Positions 5,661 through 12,152 of a stretch of DNA of 12,152 bases are shown here, in pieces (within the stretch, counting starts at the first letter, position 1; the number at the start of each line of letters is the position of its first letter). The DNA lies in NCBI GenBank assembly GCA_905479905.1, contig CAJQOK010000506.1, forward strand, positions 1 to 12,152. Reading direction: 5' to 3'. The stretch comes from an uncultured Aliterella sp. (GTDB taxonomy: Bacteria > Cyanobacteriota > Cyanobacteriia > Cyanobacteriales > Chroococcidiopsidaceae). Under the pieces are notes generated by a model that searched no databases, was not told the origin of the DNA, and was given only the letters and a program-made list of their open reading frames with translations. The position numbers and the translations under genes are program-made.

Positions 5661-6737
5661 ATGACAGCTTCTCCTAAAGTCGATCGGTGGTTAAAACTGG
5701 GCTTACCCTTCCCTATAGTTGTGTTTAATGGTTGGCTTTTGCTGCAAGTTATTCAATACTTTCAACCACTGGTGACTATTTTTGTCTTGGCGGCGGTGCT
5801 GGCGTTTGTACTAAACTATCCTGTGCAGTTTCTTCAGCAACGGGAAATTAAACGTACTTATGCCGTTGTATTAGTTTTTCTAGTTAGTGTAGCCCTTTTG
5901 GTTGCTCTGAGTATTACTTTAATCCCAATTCTTTTAGAGCAATTTAACGAAAGCTTGCTACTATTACCGAAATGGATTGAGTCGGGGACTCAAGAATTAA
6001 AAAGCCTCAACAATTGGGCAGCAGCGCGGAATTTACCAATCAATTTTAATCAACTAGCAACTCAACTAACCGATCGCTTGCCAGAAGAATTGCAATCAGT
6101 GGCAGAAAACTTTATAACTTTAGCCGTAGGGGCGGTTGATAGCGTTTCTGAGGTGGTGCTAACTATAGTTTTGGCTTTTTACCTATTATTAGACGGAGCA
6201 AGGATTTGGGCTTACTTATTTAAGTGGTTGCCGCCGCAAGTTGCGATCGCCATCCAACAATCTCTCCAGCAAAACTTTCAAAACTACTTTGTCGCCCAAA
6301 TAGCTTTAGCGTGTTTAGTTGGGGTAGCGATGACTTCAACGTTTTTAGTCTTAAAAGTTCCCTTTGGGTTAGTTTTCGGATTAGCGATCGCCGTACTAAC
6401 TTTAATTCCCTTTGGTGATGTGTTGGGTTTTAGCTTAGTTAGTCTGCTTGTAGCTTCTCATGACTTTTGGTTAGGCGTAAAAACTATAGTTGTAGCGGTA
6501 ATCGTCGATCAAACTATCGATCAAGCGATCGCGCCTCGGCTACTAGGAAGTTTTACAGGTTTAAGTCCGGTGGGAATTGTCGCCGCTTTGGCGGTAGGAA
6601 CAAAAGTAGCGGGATTACTAGGATTACTAATTGCTGTACCTATAGCTAGTTGTTTGAAAGACGTTTTAGATAACTGGCAATCTTTCGCGGATAATAGCCC
6701 TACAAACCAGTTAGCGCCTTCCCCAACTGAACATTAA
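5661..6737 (+). CDS. AI-2E family transporter (PerM/UPF0118-like permease)
   Basis: A 358-residue integral membrane protein. Hydrophobic segments are at about 14-32, 36-53, 67-91, 150-177, 208-232, 234-252, 255-290 (two short helices) and 303-333, with a soluble stretch at 92-149 between the third and fourth. This is the AI-2E (formerly UPF0118/PerM) arrangement. The C-terminal signature is clear: LTLIPFGD (246-253; usually LIPYxG) and DQAIAPRLLG (287-296) followed by LSPVGIVAALAVG (301-313). Family members have been linked to export of autoinducer-2 and to sodium/proton antiport, but most are of unknown substrate. No quorum-sensing gene is nearby, so no substrate is proposed. The ATG at 5661 follows an AT-rich leader without a Shine-Dalgarno. 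A palindromic repeat lies 9 bp after the stop. Confidence 0.9.
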   Translation: MTASPKVDRWLKLGLPFPIVVFNGWLLLQVIQYFQPLVTIFVLAAVLAFVLNYPVQFLQQREIKRTYAVVLVFLVSVALLVALSITLIPILLEQFNESLLLLPKWIESGTQELKSLNNWAAARNLPINFNQLATQLTDRLPEELQSVAENFITLAVGAVDSVSEVVLTIVLAFYLLLDGARIWAYLFKWLPPQVAIAIQQSLQQNFQNYFVAQIALACLVGVAMTSTFLVLKVPFGLVFGLAIAVLTLIPFGDVLGFSLVSLLVASHDFWLGVKTIVVAVIVDQTIDQAIAPRLLGSFTGLSPVGIVAALAVGTKVAGLLGLLIAVPIASCLKDVLDNWQSFADNSPTNQLAPSPTEH

Positions 6738-6746
6738 GGTAGTCTG

Positions 6747-6773
6747 TAGAGACGTTGCGGTGCAACGTCTCTA
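6747..6773. repeat. Perfect 27-bp palindromic repeat, possible bidirectional terminator
   Basis: TAGAGACGTTGC (6747-6758), GGT loop, GCAACGTCTCTA (6762-6773): a perfect 12-bp stem. From memory, AGAGACG-type palindromes with variable centres are dispersed at high copy between genes in many filamentous and unicellular cyanobacteria. It sits between two convergent genes, 9 bp after the permease stop and 15 bp before the tldE-like stop. The following TTTGTTTT on the plus strand could help it act as a terminator. Only one copy is in this window. Confidence 0.85.
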
Positions 6774-6788
6774 GCATTTGTTTTACAA

Positions 6789-8129
6789 TTATTCTCCGGT
6801 AATTGATAAGTTATCAACCCAAACTCTAGGACAAACGCCGCCAGGGGTTAGTTCTGCTTCCTTTTCAATATAAATAATCGATTGGAACAGTTCTAAAATA
6901 TCTCCAGCTACCGTTGCCGATTCAATACTCGTTAGCTTACCGTTATTTACAATCCAGCCATCAAAAGGCAAAGAGAAAGAGCCTTGTAGGGCTTTTACTC
7001 CCGCATGAAGGGCTTGTAAGTTGTCGATAAATATGACATTATCGGCGCTATCTAAGCTATATTCTTGCCCTTGCGTCGCTGCGGAAAAAACGTGGTAAAA
7101 GTGAGGACTAACCGATACTTTTGCACCGATGTTAGCGTGTCCGGTAGGTTGAGCATTTAGGCGTTTGGCTGTACCCGCGCTGTGAATAAAGTTGCTCAAC
7201 ACGCCGTCAGTAATTATTGGCAATCTCCGTGTGGGCGTACCTTCACCATCAAAGGTTTCTGTCGCTACGTTATCAGGATGCAAAGCATCATCAGCAAAGG
7301 AAAGCAAAGGCGAGGCGATTTGCTTTCCTAGAGATTCGGGAGTTGAAAGGCTTTGCTTGTCGAGAATATTTTGAGCGTTAAAAAGGTTAGAAAATGCCCC
7401 TATTAAGCTCAAAAAAGCATCAGGTGAGAAAACCACTCGATATTTGCCTGTTTTAACTTTTTCGTAGTTTAAATGGCTAATTGTTTTTTCTGTAGCTTCT
7501 TTTAAGCAAGCAGAAATGTCAAGTTTAGGCAGACTGCGACTAATGCGAAAAGCTCCCGCACTGCGAGTTTTTTTGCCTTCTTGCTCAGTTTTGGTGTAAA
7601 GATAAATTGAGGTATAAGAACGCGCTTCATTGCGAACAGCCCCCGCACTATTGAGATAAAATCGATTAATATCTCGTTGGGCAAGAGCATTATAAGGTAC
7701 GCTGGCGATCGCACTATGAGCCGATAATAGTTCACTTTCAGCTTCAACTAGGGTTTCAATCAGTTCTGATACTGGCACTTGTGTGGCAGTTTCTTGAGTT
7801 TCACCACTAAGAGGCGTAGTTGCTTCGGGGCTAAAATCGGGGATGTTGTCTTTAACTCCAAAAAAGCTGGCTTCGTAAGCAGTTTTTAAAGCTAATTCTA
7901 GTCCTTTGGGGTCTACATTGGTAGTGCTAGTCACTCCCATTGTATTGTCCTTATTCCAAACCCTGACCATTACACTAGAACGGTTTGAGGCTTTAACTTG
8001 CTTTGGTTCACCCGTATCTACTTGAACGCTAGTTTCATCCACCGAGGAACCGTAAATATCAAATTTGTCTATACCTAGCTTTTCGGCACTTGTCTGAGCA
8101 TAATTTGCAATTTCGGCAATTTTTGTCAT
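6789..8129 (-). CDS. TldD/PmbA-family protein, TldE (PmbA)-like subunit
   Basis: A 446-residue protein of the TldD/PmbA family. In E. coli, TldD and TldE form a complex that degrades unfolded peptides, such as the CcdA antitoxin, and matures microcin B17; TldD carries the zinc site HExxxH. That motif is absent here, which places the protein with the non-catalytic TldE/PmbA side. Supporting stretches are TDGVLSNF (307-314), LHAGVKALQGSFSLPFDGW (374-392; LHAGVNxxxGxFSLxxxG in relatives) and the C-terminal TPGGVCPRVWVDNLSITGE. No tldD gene lies nearby. The start is the ATG at 8129: AAAGGA stands 6 nt before it, and it gives MTKIAEIANYAQ as in relatives. The ATG at 8177 would add 16 residues. The tRNA-Ala gene lies upstream on the same strand. 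Confidence 0.88.
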   Translation of the reverse strand: MTKIAEIANYAQTSAEKLGIDKFDIYGSSVDETSVQVDTGEPKQVKASNRSSVMVRVWNKDNTMGVTSTTNVDPKGLELALKTAYEASFFGVKDNIPDFSPEATTPLSGETQETATQVPVSELIETLVEAESELLSAHSAIASVPYNALAQRDINRFYLNSAGAVRNEARSYTSIYLYTKTEQEGKKTRSAGAFRISRSLPKLDISACLKEATEKTISHLNYEKVKTGKYRVVFSPDAFLSLIGAFSNLFNAQNILDKQSLSTPESLGKQIASPLLSFADDALHPDNVATETFDGEGTPTRRLPIITDGVLSNFIHSAGTAKRLNAQPTGHANIGAKVSVSPHFYHVFSAATQGQEYSLDSADNVIFIDNLQALHAGVKALQGSFSLPFDGWIVNNGKLTSIESATVAGDILELFQSIIYIEKEAELTPGGVCPRVWVDNLSITGE

Positions 8130-8135
8130 GGTATA

Positions 8136-8141
8136 TCCTTT
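8136..8141 (-). promoter_or_regulatory. Shine-Dalgarno AAAGGA of the tldE-like gene
   Basis: Read on the minus strand, AAAGGA is followed by 6 nt and then the ATG at 8129. It is the clearest ribosome binding site in the window and decides this start over the in-frame ATG at 8177. Confidence 0.7.
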
Positions 8142-8227
8142 GAAATTATTAGTTTTCGCAAGGTAACTAAAGCTCAATAATCCTGCCTTCCTGTGCAGAA
8201 AGTCTAAAATTAATCAATTTGTTTAAG

Positions 8228-8300
8228 TGGAGTCATGCGGATTCGAACCGCAGACCCCCTCCATGCCATGGAGGTGCTCTACCAACTGAGCTATAACCCC
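8228..8300 (-). tRNA. tRNA-Ala, anticodon GGC
   Basis: All 73 bases fold as a standard cloverleaf on the minus strand. The acceptor stem is GGGGTTA/TGACTCC, the D arm GCTC-AGTTGGTA-GAGC, the anticodon arm CCTCC-ATGGCAT-GGAGG with anticodon GGC, the variable loop is 5 nt, and the T arm is TGCGG-TTCGAAT-CCGCA. Position 3 pairs with 70 as G-U, the classic alanine identity element, and the discriminator base is A. The 3' CCA is not encoded and must be added by enzyme. The GGC anticodon reads GCC and GCU codons. Confidence 0.97.
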
Positions 8301-8315
8301 TTGTAGTCCTTTGCT

Positions 8316-8345
8316 ATTGTCTCTCAATAATTATTTGCTTGTCAA
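8316..8345 (-). promoter_or_regulatory. Candidate promoter of tRNA-Ala
   Basis: On the minus strand, a perfect -35 TTGACA (8345-8340) is followed after 18 bp by GACAAT (8321-8316), which matches 4 of 6 consensus -10 bases. Transcription would start near 8309, leaving a short leader of about 9 nt before the mature tRNA 5' end at 8300. Confidence 0.5.
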
Positions 8346-8371
8346 GGCTTTTAATAAAAATTCTTAGTTTA

Positions 8372-8563
8372 TTAATTAATATTCATTAAATAATTAAGGC
8401 AGTTGTGCATCAGAAAATAAACTACCAGCATTGCTGCTGCCGAAAAAGCAACTAAAGTTCCGGCTAACATTAAAGAAAATTCTCGCTTCTGTACTGCCGC
8501 ATCCATGAGGTGCAGCGACCACGCCACCAGCGCCACATCAAAAACTAATATAGAAACGAGCAT
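8372..8563 (-). CDS. Small two-helix membrane protein of unknown function
   Basis: A 63-residue open frame with ATG at 8563 and TAA at 8374-8372. It has two strongly hydrophobic segments, about 2-20 (LVSILVFDVALVAWSLHLM) and 30-52 (SLMLAGTLVAFSAAAMLVVYFLM), joined by a short charged loop DAAVQKREF (21-29). The composition and the absence of any opposing gene make it a plausible real gene rather than a chance frame. It lies 71 bp downstream of hisF on the same strand and may share its transcript. An AT-rich stretch with TTGTAC and TAATAA 16 bp apart, between hisF and this ATG, could be its own weak promoter. I think I recognise this as a conserved cyanobacterial hypothetical, but cannot give a function. 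No Shine-Dalgarno is visible. Confidence 0.6.
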   Translation of the reverse strand: MLVSILVFDVALVAWSLHLMDAAVQKREFSLMLAGTLVAFSAAAMLVVYFLMHNCLNYLMNIN

Positions 8564-8634
8564 ATATTAAGAAAATTAAACTTATTAATCTAGCTTAACA
8601 TAAGTACAATAAGTCAGCAGCGATGGGGATTTTG

Positions 8635-9405
8635 TCAAGCTGCCCGAACAAGACAAGAGCGATCGCGCAGGTAATTTTTGATTTGAGCAACGCTAAGATG
8701 TCCGTAATGTAGTAATGAAGCAAGTAGCGCCGCTTCTGCTTTGCCTTCAGTAAGCGCCTGATAGATATGTTCGCAATTTCCCGCACCCCCAGAGGCGATT
8801 ACAGGAATTTGTACCGAAGATGCGATTTGGCGTGTTAATTCTAAGTCATACCCCGCTTGCGTACCATCAGCATCCATACTTGTAACTAATAGCTCACCAG
8901 CGCCACGTTGTTCGAGTTCTTTTGCCCAAAGGAAAGCATCTAACCCTGTGTTTTCGCGTCCGCCGCGCACGTATACATCCCAGCCGGGATTTGCCGGATC
9001 TTGTCTGCGTCTGGCATCAATAGCGACAACAATACACTGATTGCCAAAGCGATCGCTGGCGCGGTTAATTAAGTCTGGTTGGCGCACGGCGGCGGAATTG
9101 ATACTAACTTTATCGGCTCCCGCCCTTAACAAATTTTTAATATGTTCTAATGATTGAATACCACCACCAACAGTTAAGGGGATAAAAACCTGTTCCGCAG
9201 TCCGGTAAACGACATCAATAATTGTGTCTCGTCCTTCATGAGTTGCCGTAATATCCAAAAATACCAATTCATCCGCCCCAGCTTCGTTGTAAACTTTCGC
9301 AAGTTCCACCGGATCACCAGCATCGATGAGATTAACAAAATTAACTCCTTTAACTACTCGTCCGGCGTTGACATCTAAGCAAGGTAAAATTCTTTTGGCA
9401 AGCAT
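8635..9405 (-). CDS. hisF: Imidazole glycerol phosphate synthase cyclase subunit HisF
   Basis: HisF is the (beta/alpha)8-barrel cyclase of histidine synthesis. With the glutaminase HisH it turns PRFAR and ammonia into imidazole glycerol phosphate and AICAR, which links the pathway to purine synthesis. The 256-residue length is normal. The start [20 protein letters not shown] contains catalytic Asp11, and Asp130 lies in VVAIDARR (126-133). Phosphate-binding glycines appear at VGGGIQ (79-84) and ASGGAGN (204-210), and TSMDADGT (175-182) is conserved. No other his gene is in the window, so the pathway is scattered, as usual in cyanobacteria. The ATG at 9405 sits 22 nt after a perfect minus-strand TATAAT. 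The gene is divergent from ruvB across 85 bp. Confidence 0.97.
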   Translation of the reverse strand: MLAKRILPCLDVNAGRVVKGVNFVNLIDAGDPVELAKVYNEAGADELVFLDITATHEGRDTIIDVVYRTAEQVFIPLTVGGGIQSLEHIKNLLRAGADKVSINSAAVRQPDLINRASDRFGNQCIVVAIDARRRQDPANPGWDVYVRGGRENTGLDAFLWAKELEQRGAGELLVTSMDADGTQAGYDLELTRQIASSVQIPVIASGGAGNCEHIYQALTEGKAEAALLASLLHYGHLSVAQIKNYLRDRSCLVRAA

Positions 9406-9422
9406 AAGATTTAAAGACTCTA

Positions 9423-9428
9423 ATTATA
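9423..9428 (-). promoter_or_regulatory. Candidate -10 box for hisF
   Basis: A perfect TATAAT on the minus strand, 17 nt before the hisF ATG. It predicts a leader of only about 10 nt. No good -35 is seen at 16-18 bp. The 85-bp gap must also hold the ruvB promoter, for which I found no convincing pair. Confidence 0.4.
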
Positions 9429-9490
9429 TTTACTAAGCAAAATTTTTTATTGCACCCTAATCAAGCTAAAAAAGGCTCATAGCTGGCAAT

Positions 9491-10588
9491 ATGGCAATTA
9501 TTTCTTCAAAACAAGATCCAAACGAACCCCACAAAAAGCGCTCTGAATTTGTAAAACGCGATCGCCCTGTATCTCAGCCTTTACTAAAACCCGAAGTTAC
9601 CGCCGACGAAAAAGGCAAGCAAGAAGACACCATTCGCCCTCATCGCTTTGCTGATTATATTGGACAAAAAGAGCTAAAAGAAGTTCTCGACATTGCCATT
9701 AAAGCCGCTCTTGGCAGAAACGAAACCTTAGATCACTTACTACTATACGGCCCTCCAGGACTTGGAAAAACAACCATGTCGCTGATCTTAGCTTCAGAAA
9801 TGGGGGTAGACTGCAAAATTACCAGCGCGCCAGCTTTAGAACGTCCGCGAGATATTGTTGGGCTGTTAAATAGTCTCAAACCTGGCGATGTTTTATTTAT
9901 TGATGAAATTCATCGGTTATCGCGGATGACAGAGGAAATACTTTATCCAGCAATGGAGGACTTTCGCTTAGATATAACTATTGGTAAAGGTTCTAGTGCC
10001 AAAACTCGCTCTTTACCATTACCAAAATATACGTTAGTAGGGGCAACAACAAGGATAGGGGCGCTATCTTCACCTTTGCGCGATCGCTTTGGTTTAATTC
10101 AACGCCTGCGGTTTTACGCCCATGACGAACTAACTTTGATTGTTTTACGCACCGCCCAACTATTGCAAACCCCCATTACCGACGATGGCGCAGAAGAAAT
10201 TGCTAGGCGATCGCGCGGAACTCCTCGAATTGCCAACAGATTGTTAAAAAGGGTGCGAGACTACGCCCAGGTCAAAAACGCTGGAATAATCAATCAAACC
10301 ATAGCCGCCGAAGCTTTAGAGCTATTCCAGGTCGATCCTTGCGGCTTAGATTGGACAGATAGACAGATGTTAAGCGTGATGATCGAACAGTTTAACGGTG
10401 GCCCAGTAGGTTTAGAGACAATGGCTGCTGCAACAGGAGAAGATACGCAGACAATAGAGGAAGTGTACGAGCCGTATTTGATGCAAATTGGCTACTTAAA
10501 TCGTACTCCTCGCGGACGAATTGCTTCCGCCGCCGCTTACAAACACTTGGGTTTTACCCCTCCAAATCAACAGTTATCTTTACTATGA
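9491..10588 (+). CDS. ruvB: Holliday junction branch migration helicase RuvB
   Basis: RuvB is the hexameric AAA+ motor that, with RuvA, drives branch migration of Holliday junctions before RuvC cuts them. The 365-residue protein has a variable N-terminal extension (1-46) rich in charged residues, then [12 protein letters not shown] (48-59). Walker A GPPGLGKT is at 87-94, Walker B LFIDEIH at 135-141, sensor 1 GATTR at 184-188, SPLRDRFG with the probable arginine finger at 194-201, and sensor 2 [10 protein letters not shown] at 243-252. The C-terminal winged helix (about 285-355) ends with [10 protein letters not shown], typical of the family. The extension makes it somewhat longer than E. coli RuvB (336 residues). 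ruvA and ruvC are not nearby. The stop codon overlaps the start of the TPR gene by 4 bp (ATGA). Confidence 0.97.
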   Translation: MAIISSKQDPNEPHKKRSEFVKRDRPVSQPLLKPEVTADEKGKQEDTIRPHRFADYIGQKELKEVLDIAIKAALGRNETLDHLLLYGPPGLGKTTMSLILASEMGVDCKITSAPALERPRDIVGLLNSLKPGDVLFIDEIHRLSRMTEEILYPAMEDFRLDITIGKGSSAKTRSLPLPKYTLVGATTRIGALSSPLRDRFGLIQRLRFYAHDELTLIVLRTAQLLQTPITDDGAEEIARRSRGTPRIANRLLKRVRDYAQVKNAGIINQTIAAEALELFQVDPCGLDWTDRQMLSVMIEQFNGGPVGLETMAAATGEDTQTIEEVYEPYLMQIGYLNRTPRGRIASAAAYKHLGFTPPNQQLSLL

Positions 10589-11385
10589 TGCGTTTAATTT
10601 CGATTGTTTTACTTTGTGTATGTCTATTATTTGGCAAGTGCGATCGCGCATTGGCGCAAACCAAACCTACCCCAGAACAACTGCAACAGCTAGACACTTT
10701 AGCGCAAAAAGCAATTAAGTCTACCAATGCTGGAGATTTTGCCACCGCCGAAACTTATTGGACAGAAATTATTGAGCAATTTCCCGACAATCCCGCCGCC
10801 ATCAGCAATCGGGGAAACGCGCGTATTAGTCAAAATAAATTAACGGATGCGATCGCCGATTTTGATAAAGCAATCGAACTTGCACCTACAGCTACAGACC
10901 CCTATCTTAATCGCGGTACAGCTTTGGAAGGTTTGGGAAAGTGGGATGAAGCGATCGCCGACTATAACAAAATTTTATCACTCGATCCTAAAGACGCGAT
11001 GGCGTATAACAATCGCGGTAATGCGGAAGCTGGTTTAGGGAATTGGGATAAAGCGATCGCCGATTATCGTACTGCTGCCGATTTAGCGCCCAATTTTGCC
11101 TTTGCAAGGGCTAATTATGCGATCGCTCTGTATCAAGATGGTCAAACCAGTGAAGCTATCCGTAACATGAGAAATATAGTCCGCAAATACCCTAATTTCG
11201 CTGATATGCGAGCGGCTTTAACCGCCGCTTATTGGGAACAAGGAAACCAAGGCGAAGCCGAAAGTAACTGGGTTGCTGCTGTTGGACTAGACAAACGTTA
11301 CAAAGATTTAGACTGGGTGGTTAAAGTGCGCCGTTGGCCCTCAAAAATGGTTGCAGCTTTAGAAAAGTTCCAAAAATTACAGTAA
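10585..11385 (+). CDS. Exported tetratricopeptide repeat protein
   Basis: A 266-residue protein with a signal peptide ([16 protein letters not shown], probable cleavage after RALA at 21-24), so it should act in the periplasm or thylakoid lumen. The rest is TPR helices of 34 residues, at about 35-68, 70-103, 104-137, 138-171, 172-205 and 206-239. Repeats 2-4 are canonical (SNRGNAR...[54 protein letters not shown]). TPRs bind protein partners, but the partner is unknown. Related proteins occur in plant plastids, so a photosynthetic-membrane role is conceivable. The first ATG (10585) overlaps the ruvB stop as ATGA, implying translational coupling; the ATG at 10588 is an alternative. It converges with the HAD gene, overlapping it by 9 bp. 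Three HIP1 sites recur exactly every 102 bp in the repeats. Confidence 0.9.
   Translation: MMRLISIVLLCVCLLFGKCDRALAQTKPTPEQLQQLDTLAQKAIKSTNAGDFATAETYWTEIIEQFPDNPAAISNRGNARISQNKLTDAIADFDKAIELAPTATDPYLNRGTALEGLGKWDEAIADYNKILSLDPKDAMAYNNRGNAEAGLGNWDKAIADYRTAADLAPNFAFARANYAIALYQDGQTSEAIRNMRNIVRKYPNFADMRAALTAAYWEQGNQGEAESNWVAAVGLDKRYKDLDWVVKVRRWPSKMVAALEKFQKLQ
10849..11060 (+). repeat. Three HIP1 octamers spaced exactly one TPR unit apart
   Basis: GCGATCGC occurs at 10849-10856, 10951-10958 and 11053-11060, each 102 bp after the last, which equals one 34-residue TPR. Each falls in the same codons (GCGATCGCCGA, coding Ala-Ile-Ala-Asp) of repeats 2, 3 and 4. A fourth site at 11119-11126 breaks the period (66 bp later). 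Confidence 0.95.
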
Positions 11386-12152
11386 TAATAACTGTGAAAT
11401 CTCGGCGGGTGTAAGTTCTTGAATGTTATCAAAAACAATTGCCGCACCTGCCGTTATTAGAGTTTCGGTATAGTCGCTACGGCGTTGTTCTGTGGTTTGG
11501 ACGTGAGGTGGGAGAATGCCTACACCAATCCATTGTCTTTGCGGAAAAAGACTCCGCGCTTTTTCTACTGTATACATATCGCCTACAGTATCACCCGCGT
11601 ACACTACAGGCAGCATTTTGTCAAGATTATGTTTTTGCTCTAATTGCTCTACTGCGGCAAAAAGTCCGGTAGGATCGGGCTTACCAGGGGCATCTTCCAT
11701 CGCAATTAGTAAAGGAGACTGCAAACCCAGGCGTTTTGATAACACATAGTTTGCAGAAGCGCGGGTTGCACCGCTAAAAAAGCCCCAAGGAATGCCAGCA
11801 TTAGTTAGTTCTGCTAAATAGTCTGGTTGTAGCAATAAGGGTTCATTGCAGATATAACCAGTCCAATTATTATCATCTTCCCCTCGGTAGCGAGATTGAA
11901 AAAAAGTAACAATTTCTTGGTAGTCTGTCTCAATCGGGTTTCCTAAAGCGCGAAAATAACGGGAAATTAATTCTTGAGAAGCTTCCCAATCGTTATTCCA
12001 AACTCCTTCAGATTTTAGGGTATCTATATCTAATTCTGTAGGACGATACCCATCCGTAAAACGTTCTACTGTATCCGCCAAAGCCCGACGATAAGAATTT
12101 CCGACATCGCGCACAACCCCATCAATATCAAAAATTGCGATCGCACTTGTCA
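11377..12152 (-). CDS. HAD-superfamily hydrolase (TIGR01548-like), N-terminus cut by window edge
   Basis: The frame is open to the right edge, so the first codons lie outside; 257 residues are visible. Reading from the edge, SAIAIFDIDGVVRD contains HAD motif I (DxD: Asp8 nucleophile and Asp10). Motif II is SGATR (126-130), motif III Lys157 in GKPDP (156-160), and motif IV is GDTVGDM (186-192). The alpha-helical insert between motifs I and II marks the subfamily I type (phosphoglycolate phosphatase-like). The start DVGNSYRRALADTVERF and NNDW in the cap recall the TIGR01548 group, whose substrate is unknown to me. A GTG at 12114 lies in frame but would remove the catalytic aspartates, so it is not the true start. 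It converges with the TPR gene and shares 9 bp at the 3' ends. A HIP1 site lies within the first visible codons. Confidence 0.88.
   Translation of the reverse strand, partial: TSAIAIFDIDGVVRDVGNSYRRALADTVERFTDGYRPTELDIDTLKSEGVWNNDWEASQELISRYFRALGNPIETDYQEIVTFFQSRYRGEDDNNWTGYICNEPLLLQPDYLAELTNAGIPWGFFSGATRASANYVLSKRLGLQSPLLIAMEDAPGKPDPTGLFAAVEQLEQKHNLDKMLPVVYAGDTVGDMYTVEKARSLFPQRQWIGVGILPPHVQTTEQRRSDYTETLITAGAAIVFDNIQELTPAEISQLLLL

Noticed and set aside
7502..7747. 81-residue minus-strand frame inside the tldE-like gene
   Set aside because: It is an out-of-frame reading of a well-conserved gene on the same strand.
11439..11749. Two 77-residue plus-strand frames opposite the HAD hydrolase
   Set aside because: They are antisense to HAD motifs II-IV, and the protein sequences look random.
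1..12152. CRISPR array, prophage, transposase, group II intron or biosynthetic cluster
   Set aside because: I found no direct-repeat array, integrase or transposase motifs, or clustered biosynthetic genes on either strand.

Overview
The window is chromosomal DNA of a cyanobacterium. I located 22 copies of the octamer GCGATCGC (HIP1) in 12.15 kb, far above chance. Several genes also belong to cyanobacterial subfamilies: a PlmA-type GntR regulator, a three-S1-domain ribosomal protein S1 homologue and a TIGR01548-like HAD hydrolase. Most starts lack a Shine-Dalgarno sequence, as is common in cyanobacteria. The genus cannot be fixed from this sequence.

Layout. 1-934: the N-terminus of an exported protein (minus strand, runs off the left edge), divergent from an ECF-type ABC ATPase. 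1029-1871: an unrecognised membrane protein (minus) with an internal duplication. 2172-3816: rsmG (plus) and plmA (minus) converge and overlap by 26 bp. 3817-4121: the divergent plmA/S1 control region. 4122-5024: an S1-domain RNA-binding protein. 5115-5581: a compact type II toxin-antitoxin pair. 5661-6737: an AI-2E/PerM-family permease, closed by a 27-bp palindromic repeat at 6747-6773. 6789-8129: a TldE/PmbA-like protein (minus). 8228-8300: tRNA-Ala(GGC) (minus). 8372-8563: a small two-helix membrane protein, and 8635-9405: hisF (both minus). 9491-11385: ruvB, overlapped by 4 bp by an exported TPR protein (plus). 11377 to the right edge: a HAD hydrolase (minus) whose first codons lie outside the window.

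The content is mainly housekeeping: ribosome modification and translation (RsmG, S1, tRNA-Ala), histidine synthesis (HisF), recombination (RuvB) and regulation (PlmA). The accessory-looking parts are the toxin-antitoxin module and the duplicated membrane protein. I see no CRISPR array, prophage, transposase, biosynthetic cluster or obvious new multi-gene system. The best leads are small: the repeat pattern upstream of the toxin-antitoxin pair, paired inverted repeats in the S1 leader, the internally duplicated cysteine-paired membrane protein, and HIP1 sites locked to the TPR period.
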